A stretch of 39,629 nucleotides of DNA from Verrucomicrobiota bacterium (GTDB taxonomy: Bacteria; Verrucomicrobiota; Lentisphaeria; Victivallales; UBA1829): assembly GCA_022703965.1 (NCBI GenBank), contig JAKJHH010000005.1, positions 1 through 39,629 on the forward strand, read 5' to 3'. Below, in pieces: positions 32,304 to 39,237 of the stretch (position 1 is its first letter; each line of letters opens with the position of its first letter). The notes beneath the pieces were generated by a model that saw nothing but the letters and a program-made list of their open reading frames with translations, had not been told where the DNA came from and searched no databases. The translations under genes were made by a program, and so were the position numbers.

Positions 32304-33053
32304 ATGTTTAAAAAGATCTCAATCGCAATCTTGGTGACTGCCTTTCTTATACAGATCGCTCCCGGCGCCATCGCCGGGTCCGGCGGCGGCCCGGGTGGAC
32401 CGGGTGGAGGTCCAGGCGGCGGACACGGAGGAGGCCCCGGCCCATCTCCAAGACCGGGACCTCATGGCGGCTACGGCCCCGGCCCCAGACCCGGCTTCCC
32501 ATATGTTCCGCTCATCGTCGACGGAATCACAATGCTTTATTGTGCCGGACTCTATTATCAGGCTACATCAACAGGTTATGTCGTTGTATCCGCTCCGGTC
32601 GGCGCGATTGTTCCGACTCTTCCGGTCGGATACACCGTCGTATATACCAATGGAGTACAGTATTACTGTTACAACTCGACATACTACGTTGTGACTAACG
32701 GCGGATACATGGTCGTAAATCCTCCTGTTATTGTATCGACACCGCCGCCGGTGGTGGTTCAACAACCGGTTGTCGTACAGCAGCCGGTTGTACAAAATAC
32801 GACAGTAGTTCAACAGACTCCGGCTGCTACTCCAGCCGCAACGCCGACACCTGCTGCAACAACAGGCACAACTACGGCGAGCACGGCAGCGCCAGCAACA
32901 GATACTTTTGATGTAACTCTGCCGAACGGAGACGGAACATATACGCTTATCAGACTCAAGAAAACTGATAAGGGCTTTCTCGGACCTCAGGGTGAATTCT
33001 ATCTGGATCACCCTACGATAGAACAGCTCAAGGAAAGATACGGAAGAAAATAA
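32304..33053 (+). CDS. Secreted Gly-rich protein with DUF6515-like domain
   Basis: A 249-residue protein starting at MFKKIS (AGGAGG 5 nt upstream; the open frame extends back to 32214 with no ribosome site). A signal peptide ends near AIAG. Residues about 26-65 are a Gly/Pro-rich low-complexity tract (GGGPGGP...). Residues about 75-140 have the aromatic motif YVVVSAPVGAIVPTLPVGYT followed by YTNGVQYYCYNSTYYVV, which matches my memory of the DUF6515 family. A Val-Gln-Pro and Thr/Ala-rich linker follows (about 150-205), then a short folded end (TYTLIRLKKTDKGFLGPQGE). Envelope or periplasmic location is likely; function is unknown. It is a paralogue of the next gene in its middle portion. Confidence 0.85.
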   Translation: MFKKISIAILVTAFLIQIAPGAIAGSGGGPGGPGGGPGGGHGGGPGPSPRPGPHGGYGPGPRPGFPYVPLIVDGITMLYCAGLYYQATSTGYVVVSAPVGAIVPTLPVGYTVVYTNGVQYYCYNSTYYVVTNGGYMVVNPPVIVSTPPPVVVQQPVVVQQPVVQNTTVVQQTPAATPAATPTPAATTGTTTASTAAPATDTFDVTLPNGDGTYTLIRLKKTDKGFLGPQGEFYLDHPTIEQLKERYGRK

Positions 33054-33128
33054 AGCGTCCTTATGGCGCGAGGCGCGGAATGTGAAATGCCCGCCTCGTG
33101 CTGCTCTCAATAATTCTCAGGAGTTCAT

Positions 33129-33854
33129 ATGTCAAAAGTTCTCTCAATATGCCTGATTTTCACCATACTCGCAATCTCAGTTGCGAATGCGGAAGAAAAA
33201 AAGGAAAATCAGGAAGCATCCTATCAGCCTGTCACAGTAGATGGAATGAACTACTATTACAAAGGCGGCACATTCTATCAAAGAAGCTCTGCCGGATATG
33301 TAATTGTCGCAGCTCCGAAAGGCGCTGTTGTCCCTGCCCTTCCGCCTGAGGCAACGACAATCACTGTAAACGGAAAATCCTACAGCTATTGCAATTACAT
33401 TTATTATAAGGAAGTTCCGTCAGGCTACGCAGTTACAGGTTCTCCTTTCGCTACTGAAGCACAGGCTGCGCCGCCGCCGCCAGCTCAAGCCCCGGTGCAG
33501 AACACCCCGGCGACTCCAGCGGTTCAAGCGACTGTAATACAGCCCGTCATATACCAGCAGCCTCGTGAACCGGACAGTCAGAATCCGATTAAAAAGCTCG
33601 GACGCGGCATTGTCAACGTTGTTCTCGGTGTCTGCGAAATACCGATCAATATGGACGATATTGCGAGAAAGGAAGGCCCTCTTCAGTCCATGTCATACGG
33701 ATTCCTGAAGGGAACTGGCTTCTTTGTTCTTCGCGAAGTCGTCGGAGTTACGGAAGTCGGCACATTCCTCATTCCTCTGCCCGGAACCATTGAGAACGGC
33801 GTGAGAGACTGGGGCTACGGTCCGCTCATGCTTCCTGAATGGGTTGTAAGATAA
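33129..33854 (+). CDS. Secreted protein with DUF6515-like and TIGR04073-like (exosortase-associated) domains
   Basis: A 241-residue protein with a signal peptide (MSKVLSICLIFTILAISVANA). Residues about 35-105 repeat the motif of the upstream gene: GMNYYYKGGTFYQ, YVIVAAPKGAVVPALPPEAT, then NGKSYSYCNYIYYKEV. An Ala/Pro linker follows (110-150). The C-terminal domain (about 155-241), KLGRGIVNVVLGVCEIPINM, YGFLKGTGFFVLREVVGVTEV and the LPGTIENG segment, resembles the TIGR04073 exosortase-associated family found in Verrucomicrobia and Lentisphaerae. Exported; function unknown. It lies 75 bp after its paralogue, with its own GGAG. Confidence 0.85.
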   Translation: MSKVLSICLIFTILAISVANAEEKKENQEASYQPVTVDGMNYYYKGGTFYQRSSAGYVIVAAPKGAVVPALPPEATTITVNGKSYSYCNYIYYKEVPSGYAVTGSPFATEAQAAPPPPAQAPVQNTPATPAVQATVIQPVIYQQPREPDSQNPIKKLGRGIVNVVLGVCEIPINMDDIARKEGPLQSMSYGFLKGTGFFVLREVVGVTEVGTFLIPLPGTIENGVRDWGYGPLMLPEWVVR

Positions 33855-33877
33855 TCAGAGATTCTCACCTTAAGATA

Positions 33878-33915
33878 GGCGGCATCGTTCTTTCAAACGA
33901 TGCCGCCTTTGTTTT
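33878..33915 (+). terminator. Rho-independent terminator
   Basis: A 12-bp stem GGCGGCATCGTT/AACGATGCCGCC (33878-33907) followed by TTTGTTTT. It closes the two-gene secreted-protein unit. Confidence 0.9.
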
Positions 33916-33984
33916 GCAATCGGGATAGAAAAATTCATACTGCAAAGTATATTTATGAATCTGTAAATAAATAAGGGAACTCCG

Positions 33985-34878
33985 ATGCTGATTTCAGAGC
34001 TTTTGAAAAAACATAAGACAACGCTCAGCTTTGAATTTTTTCCTCCCAAGACTGAAAAGGGAGCCGAAAATCTTTTCAAGGCTATCGAAGACCTGAAAAA
34101 ACTTGATCCTTCTTTCGTCAGCGTAACATACGGAGCCGGAGGCTCAACACGCGAACTCACCCATGACCTCGTCGTCAAGATACAGAAAGAGCTCGGAATC
34201 TGCGTCGTATCGCATCTTACATGCGTAGGCGCTTCAAAGGAAGAAATCGGCAAAATACTTGCTTCATATCATGCTTCCGGAATCAGAAATATCATGGCTC
34301 TCCGCGGTGATCCGCCGCAGGGAAAATCATACTTTGAAGCGACTCCCGGAGGCTTCAATCATGCCGCCGAACTCGTCTCGTTCATCCGCAAGGAATTTCC
34401 TGACATGGCTATCGGCGTTGCCGGTTTCCCTGAAGGACATCCCGGCACTCCGAACCGTCTGCTTGAAATGGATTACCTCAAAGCCAAGGTCGATGCCGGA
34501 GCCGATTACATCTGTACTCAGTTCTTCTTTGAAAACCGTGACTTCTACGATTTCCGCGAACGTTGTCAGATCAGCGGCATCAATATCCCGCTCATCGCCG
34601 GAGTAATGCCGGTGACATCTCGCAAAAGCATGTTCAAAATGGCCGAATGCGCTGGAGGCGCCCGCTTCCCGGCAGGTCTGCTTAAATCCATCAACAGGGC
34701 AGGCGAAAATGAAGAATCCGTCCGCAATGTCGGCATCCAGTGGCTGACCGAACAGGTGCGCGGACTTCTCGATGTAGGAGTCGCCGGAATACACTTCTAC
34801 TCTCTGAACAAGTCTGAAGATGTGCTGGAAATCTGCCGTTATACAGGCATCAGCAACTCCAAAGACCTGCTGAAGTAA
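33985..34878 (+). CDS. metF: 5,10-Methylenetetrahydrofolate reductase
   Basis: A 297-residue TIM-barrel flavoprotein of ordinary bacterial MetF length. LSFEFFPPKTEKGAENL near the N-terminus carries the catalytic Glu, SVTYGAGGSTRELTHDL and CVVSHLTCVG follow, NIMALRGDPP binds the flavin, and ADYICTQFFFENRDFYDF is the folate-binding phrase. It reduces methylene-THF to methyl-THF for methionine synthesis. AGGGAACT lies upstream of the ATG, and a strong terminator follows immediately. Confidence 0.96.
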   Translation: MLISELLKKHKTTLSFEFFPPKTEKGAENLFKAIEDLKKLDPSFVSVTYGAGGSTRELTHDLVVKIQKELGICVVSHLTCVGASKEEIGKILASYHASGIRNIMALRGDPPQGKSYFEATPGGFNHAAELVSFIRKEFPDMAIGVAGFPEGHPGTPNRLLEMDYLKAKVDAGADYICTQFFFENRDFYDFRERCQISGINIPLIAGVMPVTSRKSMFKMAECAGGARFPAGLLKSINRAGENEESVRNVGIQWLTEQVRGLLDVGVAGIHFYSLNKSEDVLEICRYTGISNSKDLLK

Positions 34879-34886
34879 GGACATCA

Positions 34887-34915
34887 GGGAGGCGTAAAGG
34901 CCTCCCTTTTGCTTT
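34887..34915 (+). terminator. Rho-independent terminator after metF
   Basis: GGGAGGC/GCCTCCC (34887-34906) with a 6-nt loop, followed by TTTTGCTTT, ending just before the next ATG. Confidence 0.88.
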
Positions 34916-35242
34916 ATGAACTATATTAAGACAGTGAATCTTGTTCTGGAAATCGCTCTTTTTGTATTATTGCTTATTAATAAACTCTTTCCGGCTCTTT
35001 TCATATTAGTCCTGTTCATTTGCATGTATCACATCAAAAAATGCAACAAATATCTTGGCGGGACAGTTGAAATACATTCGCAGGATATTATCTCGGAAGA
35101 AGAATACAACAGAAGAAAAAACGCCATTGAAAACCCTGATTTTAAAGGCTTGAAACCAGCATTTCACTTCTGTACCTTGATAGTTATGCTTATAGCTATA
35201 GCATTTATCCTGATCTGTAAATATGGGGCTTCAACGCTGTGA
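34916..35242 (+). CDS. Small membrane protein of unknown function
   Basis: A 108-residue open frame. Two hydrophobic stretches near the N-terminus (about 8-24 and 26-40) and one near the C-terminus (about 85-105) suggest two or three membrane helices, with a charged loop EEEYNRRKNAIENPDFKGLK between. I do not recognise it. No ribosome-binding site precedes the ATG, which directly follows the metF terminator, so expression is uncertain. Codon use looks more AT-rich than neighbouring genes, which may indicate recent acquisition. Confidence 0.5.
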   Translation: MNYIKTVNLVLEIALFVLLLINKLFPALFILVLFICMYHIKKCNKYLGGTVEIHSQDIISEEEYNRRKNAIENPDFKGLKPAFHFCTLIVMLIAIAFILICKYGASTL

Positions 35243-35284
35243 TGGCTCAGTAGTTAAAGAGCCCTCCACGAAAAACCTGACGCA

Positions 35285-35350
35285 GCATAGCCGCAACCAA
35301 AGGGGGAGTGCCAACCACGAAGCGCACGAAGGGCACGAAAAAATACACGG
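35285..35350 (+). repeat. CACGAAG-rich dispersed repeat, copy 2
   Basis: CATAGCCGCAA, GGGGGAGTG, then CACGAAGCGCACGAAGGGCACG. The first two blocks plus GCACGAAGGGCACG occur inverted at 39068-39121; the latter half matches 28115-28150. Confidence 0.75.
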
Positions 35351-35460
35351 AAACAGAAGACGGTGGATTTTTTTGAACATTGAATAGCAGTTAAAAGATC
35401 AAGCATTATGGGCACATATCTTCATTAAACTATGCCATAATTAAATCAAATTCAACAAAA

Positions 35461-35502
35461 AGACTATGCCCAGATGCAATGCGCCGCATCTGGGCATAGT
35501 CT
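35461..35502. repeat. 17-bp perfect hairpin
   Basis: AGACTATGCCCAGATGC (35461-35477) and its exact reverse complement (35486-35502) with an 8-nt spacer. A weaker relative (ATTATGGGCA ... TGCCATAAT) lies about 35 bp upstream, sharing the ATGGGCA/TGCC motif. There is no long T-tract, so this is not a plain terminator. Confidence 0.75.
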
Positions 35503-35705
35503 AATGTAAAAATCAGAAAAAATCAAGTGCGGTAAAGAGAAAATTAAAACAGCCTGTGGAGATCAAGGGGATTTCCAGTTCCTTATTTTCTCTGAAAATA
35601 GCCCCCCATAAGTATTTTTGAGCTTATAAGTATGAGTTCAAAAACATTGAAATTATAGATTCTTTGTTCTCTTCTATTTGTGGATAGCGCTTAAGCAGAC
35701 GGAAG

Positions 35706-35779
35706 TACCCATCAAATGTCCCTCAAAAATGGAAAAATCTTGTCAAAGAAACAAGAAGTTGACGGATAGTAGTACGAAG
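35706..35779 (+). repeat. 74-bp dispersed repeat, copy 2
   Basis: Second copy of the sequence at 28305-28378, with 9 differences by my alignment and no gaps. Confidence 0.75.
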
Positions 35780-35816
35780 GGCACAAAGTTTTTAATAAGT
35801 TATTGCGTTATACTTT

Positions 35817-35875
35817 GTCCATAGTGTCCATCCTGTCCATGAAGTCCATACTCCAATTCTATGGACAATATGGAC
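35817..35875. repeat. 9-bp tandem GTCCAT array with inverted copies
   Basis: Four units GTCCAT-NNN in 9-bp register (35817-35852) are followed by two inverted units ATGGAC (35861-35866 and 35870-35875), also 9 bp apart. Confidence 0.75.
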
Positions 35876-35918
35876 GCAAAAAACGCTGTTTGTTTTCTGC
35901 TGTCTTCGTGCGAGCAGT

Positions 35919-35935
35919 GCAGGCGTCACGCCTGC
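35919..35935. repeat. Palindromic repeat at the end of larB
   Basis: GCAGGCGTCACGCCTGC, identical to 242-258. It encodes the last codons (Gln-Ala-stop) of the larB gene. Confidence 0.8.
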
Positions 35936-36678
35936 TGAAGAGAGTGGATGATTCTGGCGGCGGCGCAACCGGCTCCGAAACCGTTGTTGATGTTGACAAC
36001 TGTAACGCCGCTGGCACAACTGTTGAGCATCGCAAGCATCGCGGTAAAGCCTCCGAGGTTCGCTCCGTAACCGACGCTCGTCGGAACAGCGATAACCGGA
36101 CATGGTACCAGACCGCCGATTACGCTCGGCAAAGCGCCTTCCATTCCGGCGACGGCAATTATCACATCAGCCTTGCGCAAATCTTCCGTGCGGCTTAAAA
36201 GACGATGTATTCCGGCAACCCCGGCATCCTGCATAAGAGTAACCTGACATCCGCAGGCTTCAGCAGTATATTTCGCCTCGAGAACCACAGGAAGATCTGT
36301 TGTCCCGGCGCTGACAATATAGATGTTTCCGCGCTTTTCGGACGGCGGATTCAAGAGCAGGATTCTGGCACTGCTGTCGTAATGTATCGACGGGATTTCT
36401 TTGAGGACGGCGGCGGCCTGTTCAGGTGAAATTCTGGTAGCAAGCACGCATTCTTTTTGAGAATCTAACTGGCGGATGATTGATACAAGATGAGACGCTT
36501 CCTTGCCTTCGCCGAAAATGAATTCGGGAAAACCGCAACGTTCTTTGCGCGAAGTATCGATTTTGGCAAAACCGAGGTCAGCGACTCCGGCGCTGCTTAT
36601 TTCAGCCAGCGCCTTTTCAGGACTGATCCTGCCGCTCGCGATATCATCAAGTATATTCTTCAGTGAATCTTTATTCAT
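35926..36678 (-). CDS. larB: LarB, nickel-pincer cofactor biosynthesis carboxylase/hydrolase
   Basis: A 250-residue protein; I start at MNKDSL (AAAGGA upstream), since the open frame back to 36732 adds residues without a ribosome site. The C-terminal PurE-like domain is clear: YIVSAGTTDLPVVLEAKYTA, MQDAGVAGIHRLL, VAGMEGALPSVIGGLV, VPTSVGYGANLGG, VVNINNGFGAGCAAARI. LarB carboxylates and hydrolyses nicotinate adenine dinucleotide, the first step to the nickel-pincer cofactor of lactate racemase and related enzymes. LarC and LarE are not in this window. It follows the AraC regulator in the same direction with a 63-bp gap. Its 3' end overlaps a palindromic repeat. Confidence 0.93.
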   Translation of the reverse strand: MNKDSLKNILDDIASGRISPEKALAEISSAGVADLGFAKIDTSRKERCGFPEFIFGEGKEASHLVSIIRQLDSQKECVLATRISPEQAAAVLKEIPSIHYDSSARILLLNPPSEKRGNIYIVSAGTTDLPVVLEAKYTAEACGCQVTLMQDAGVAGIHRLLSRTEDLRKADVIIAVAGMEGALPSVIGGLVPCPVIAVPTSVGYGANLGGFTAMLAMLNSCASGVTVVNINNGFGAGCAAARIIHSLQQA

Positions 36679-36741
36679 CCGCCATCCTTTTTGACTGTCC
36701 CGGAACTTACGCCGCGGCAAGACAAAAATCAAGCAGAACTG

Positions 36742-37557
36742 TCATCCTTTGCGGAAGGAGCGTGGGCTTTGGCCGGTCTCTTTTCTGAAGACGGTGCAAA
36801 AATAATTGCTGTCCGAAAAACCGCACTGGACGGCAATCTCGGCGATACTCATGGATGGGTTGAATTTCAGAAAAATCTTTGCCTCCTCAACACGCTTTGC
36901 GGTAAGGAGTTCACGAAAGGTACTGCCGCTCTTTTTACGAATAAGTCCGCTGAGATAATTGGGGTTGACTCCCAGTGAGTCGGCGAGATCCGAAACCGCT
37001 ATATTTTCATTATAGCGACAGCTTATATAGCTCATGCAACTCTCAAGGTAATATGCGTCGCTCTTCTGCTTTTTCATGACACCGCCGGACTTCAGCCAGC
37101 GCTCGATTTCCAGACTTATAAAATCGCGTATGAAAAGAGCGTGATGCATGAGTTCCTTCTTCTTCTCAGCAGTGACGAGCGGCAGATCTTTTCCGGAATA
37201 AGCCCCCTCCACCGATTTCAGAGGAACAGTTTCACTACGGAAATGTCCAAGATATATAATGCAGGCAGTCTGCCCGTCTATAACTAGAGGCATCGCAAGC
37301 TCCCAGACTCCCCAGGGACAACATCCCGAAAAAGCACGTCCCTTGGAGGCGACTTTCTTGCTTCGCTCCTTGTTTTTGGCGCAGACACGCATTCCACCGC
37401 TGTACTTCATCCTTACGCAGAAATGTCCATGATGAACCGTCTGGTCAGGCAGGATTTGCAGAGACTCAAAAGAGAAAAAGGCCTGATGCGCCACCTCTAT
37501 ATTGATAACAGCACAGCTCTTGTCCTCAAGATGTCTGAGAAGTTCTGATAAAATCAT
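36742..37557 (-). CDS. AraC-family regulator with PocR-like sensory domain
   Basis: A 271-residue protein. The start at 37557 has GAGG 6 nt upstream; the longer frame would need a TTG with no ribosome site. Residues about 1-165 resemble the PocR ligand-binding domain: Cys-containing FSGCCPWGVWELAMPLVIDG, then TACIIYLGHFRSE. The C-terminal 100 residues are the double HTH: AVSDLADSLGVNPNYLSGLI, IAEIAVQCGFSDSNYFCTVF and the ending TGQSPRSFRK. PocR itself responds to 1,2-propanediol. It is divergent from an FAD-dependent oxidoreductase, the likely target. Confidence 0.9.
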   Translation of the reverse strand: MILSELLRHLEDKSCAVINIEVAHQAFFSFESLQILPDQTVHHGHFCVRMKYSGGMRVCAKNKERSKKVASKGRAFSGCCPWGVWELAMPLVIDGQTACIIYLGHFRSETVPLKSVEGAYSGKDLPLVTAEKKKELMHHALFIRDFISLEIERWLKSGGVMKKQKSDAYYLESCMSYISCRYNENIAVSDLADSLGVNPNYLSGLIRKKSGSTFRELLTAKRVEEAKIFLKFNPSMSIAEIAVQCGFSDSNYFCTVFRKETGQSPRSFRKG

Positions 37558-37579
37558 AAAAAACCTCAAAAGCTGAGAT

Positions 37580-37608
37580 AATTTAAGATTTTCAGCAGAA
37601 AAATTCAA
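37580..37608 (-). promoter_or_regulatory. Promoter of the PocR-type AraC gene
   Basis: On the minus strand TTGAAT (37603-37608), 17-nt spacer, TAAATT (37580-37585), just upstream of the chosen start. The -35 coincides with the TTG of the longer frame, which supports the shorter one. Confidence 0.6.
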
Positions 37609-37630
37609 GGTTTTAATCTGAATTTAACAG

Positions 37631-37636
37631 TATAAT
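37631..37636 (+). promoter_or_regulatory. Candidate activator-dependent promoter of the FAD oxidoreductase
   Basis: A perfect TATAAT lies about 45 bp before the ATG, but the hexamer 17 nt upstream (AGGTTT) is a poor -35. This is what an AraC-activated promoter often looks like. Confidence 0.5.
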
Positions 37637-37679
37637 TATCTCCGTAACAAGAAAATCCTCAACTGAAAGGGAATAAAAA

Positions 37680-38987
37680 ATGAGAAGCTGGGAAGAGAAG
37701 CCCCGTACAATAAATGTCGCCGAAGAAGCCGATGTAATCGTAGCCGGAGCCGGACCTGCCGGAGTGGCAGCCGCGATATCGGCAGCGAGAGCCGGAGCCA
37801 AGACAATCCTAGTCGAACAGACCGAATGTCTCGGCGGTGTCGCCACAAGCGGCATGATGAGCCACTGGTGCGGCGGAACCACCTCAAAAATCGTCGATGA
37901 AATCCAGCAGCGCTGCTACGATATCCCATGCAAAGGCGAAAACAAGGAGCTTCTCAAGGGCTGGAAGATCAATCACGAAAAGCTCAAAAGAGTCCTTCTC
38001 GAAATGATGGACGAAGCCGGAGTGACAGTCCGTCTCCACTCCTTTGTATCCGGTGCCGCAATGGAAGGCAATAAAGTCTGCGGCATCATCACAGAAAGCA
38101 AGTCAGGCCGTGAAATGCTTGCCGCCAAGGTCGTTATCGACGCGACAGGCGACGGCGACGTAGCTTACAAAGCAGGCGCAGAGTTCCAGAAGGGACGCGA
38201 AGGCGACGGCCTTATGCAGCCTGTGACAATCATGTTCAAGATGGGCGGCGTCGATCTTTCCAGAGCCGTCTTCCCCGGCTCATTTGAAACAAAAATCGAA
38301 ATCCCGGCAGGTGAAATTCAGGCTCTTGCCTACAAAATACTGCCGAAACCCGCAGGACACGCCCTGCTCTATCAGGATCCTCAGGACGGCTTTGTTGTCG
38401 CCAACATGACAAACATGACAGGCATCGACGGAACCGATGTAAAGTCTCTCACCAAGGGCGAAATCGCCTGTCGTCAGCAGATTCCACTTATCATGGACTT
38501 CCTGAACAAATATGTTCCCGGATACGAAAACGCTTTCCTTGTCAGTTCAGCTTCCTACGTCGGAGTAAGAGAAACAAGACACTTCAAGGGACTCTACACG
38601 CTGAACGAGCATGATATCGTGGAAGCCAAAAGATTCGACGACTGGATAGCCTCAAAGTGCAGATTCAACTTTGACATCCACAACATCAAAGGCCCGGGTC
38701 TTGATGAAAACGGAGCACAGCACAACTTCAAGTGCAAAGGTCAGTATTCAATTCCCTTCCGCTGCTGCGTACCGGAAAAAATCGACGGACTGCTTCTCGC
38801 AGGCAGAAACATCTCCGGCACACACAAAGCACACTCGAATTACAGAGTCATGCCGATCTGCGCAAATATGGGCTATGGAACAGGAGCCGCTGCCGCAGTC
38901 GCCGTCAAGGACAACGTTGAAGTCCGAAATGTCGACATCAATAAGGTTCACGCCATACTTGAAAAGCAGGGCATCAGTCAGGACTGA
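37680..38987 (+). CDS. FAD-dependent oxidoreductase (FAD_oxidored family)
   Basis: A 435-residue protein. The dinucleotide-binding fold is at the N-terminus: VIVAGAGPAGVAAAISAARAG with Gly23-x-Gly25-x-x-Gly28 and the acidic Glu46 at the end of strand two, followed by CLGGVATSGMMSHW. VVIDATGDGDVAYKAGAEF is the central FAD motif. The C-terminal AGRNISGTHKAHSNYRVMP and NMGYGTGAAAAVAV complete the flavin site. This family is abundant in Lentisphaerae and Planctomycetes and often beside sugar-metabolism genes; substrate is unknown. It is divergent from a PocR-type AraC regulator. Confidence 0.9.
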   Translation: MRSWEEKPRTINVAEEADVIVAGAGPAGVAAAISAARAGAKTILVEQTECLGGVATSGMMSHWCGGTTSKIVDEIQQRCYDIPCKGENKELLKGWKINHEKLKRVLLEMMDEAGVTVRLHSFVSGAAMEGNKVCGIITESKSGREMLAAKVVIDATGDGDVAYKAGAEFQKGREGDGLMQPVTIMFKMGGVDLSRAVFPGSFETKIEIPAGEIQALAYKILPKPAGHALLYQDPQDGFVVANMTNMTGIDGTDVKSLTKGEIACRQQIPLIMDFLNKYVPGYENAFLVSSASYVGVRETRHFKGLYTLNEHDIVEAKRFDDWIASKCRFNFDIHNIKGPGLDENGAQHNFKCKGQYSIPFRCCVPEKIDGLLLAGRNISGTHKAHSNYRVMPICANMGYGTGAAAAVAVKDNVEVRNVDINKVHAILEKQGISQD

Positions 38988-39009
38988 GCAGTCATGATGA
39001 GTCTGTCCC

Positions 39010-39048
39010 AAACTGCGCCTACCTCACGGAGGCGCAGTTTGCTTTTTA
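39010..39048 (+). terminator. Rho-independent terminator after the FAD oxidoreductase
   Basis: An 11-bp perfect stem AAACTGCGCCT/AGGCGCAGTTT (39010-39040) followed by GCTTTTTA. Confidence 0.9.
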
Positions 39049-39067
39049 TAACAATCCTCTTTTAAAT

Positions 39068-39121
39068 TCCCCGTGCCCTTCGTGCTTTCCACTCCCTTGG
39101 CCTTGCTTTGCGGCTATGGTT
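39068..39121 (-). repeat. CACGAAG-rich dispersed repeat, inverted copy
   Basis: On the minus strand it reads CATAGCCGCAA, GGGAGTGG, then GCACGAAGGGCACG, in the same order as at 35285-35337. Confidence 0.7.
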
Positions 39122-39159
39122 CCGGAATTTTAAGTTTTACATGCCATTAGATATAGGTA

Positions 39160-39225
39160 TTGACTTTAACAATCCGATATTGTATAATAATTGTATAAAC
39201 ACACAACACATTTTATACAATTATT
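39160..39225 (+). promoter_or_regulatory. Promoter and inverted-repeat operator of the terminal GntR gene
   Basis: TTGACT (39160-39165), 17-nt spacer, TATAAT (39183-39188). The -10 overlaps AATAATTGTATAAA (39186-39199), whose exact reverse complement lies at 39212-39225 after a 12-nt spacer. A further ATTGTATAAT (39180-39189) makes the left arm a tandem repeat, so the layout copies that at 19483-19524. Confidence 0.8.
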
Positions 39226-39237
39226 GGAAATACATAA

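Larger units (their letters stand above)
35243..35925. other. Repeat-dense gene-free region
   Basis: I find no gene in about 680 bp. It holds a CACGAAG-rich element, two hairpins built on ACTATGCC, an AT-rich stretch with TATTTTC-tct-GAAAATA, the second copy of the 74-bp repeat, and a tandem GTCCAT array. The density of repeats suggests a site where mobile or slippage-derived sequence has accumulated. Confidence 0.6.

Noticed and set aside
32395-32694. Alternative plus-strand frame across the Gly-rich protein
   Set aside because: It is a shadow of the GC-rich low-complexity tract in another frame; no ribosome site or recognisable motif.
35243-35925. CRISPR array in the repeat-rich gap
   Set aside because: The repeats are not uniform in length or spacing, there are no unique spacers between identical repeats, and no cas gene is present.
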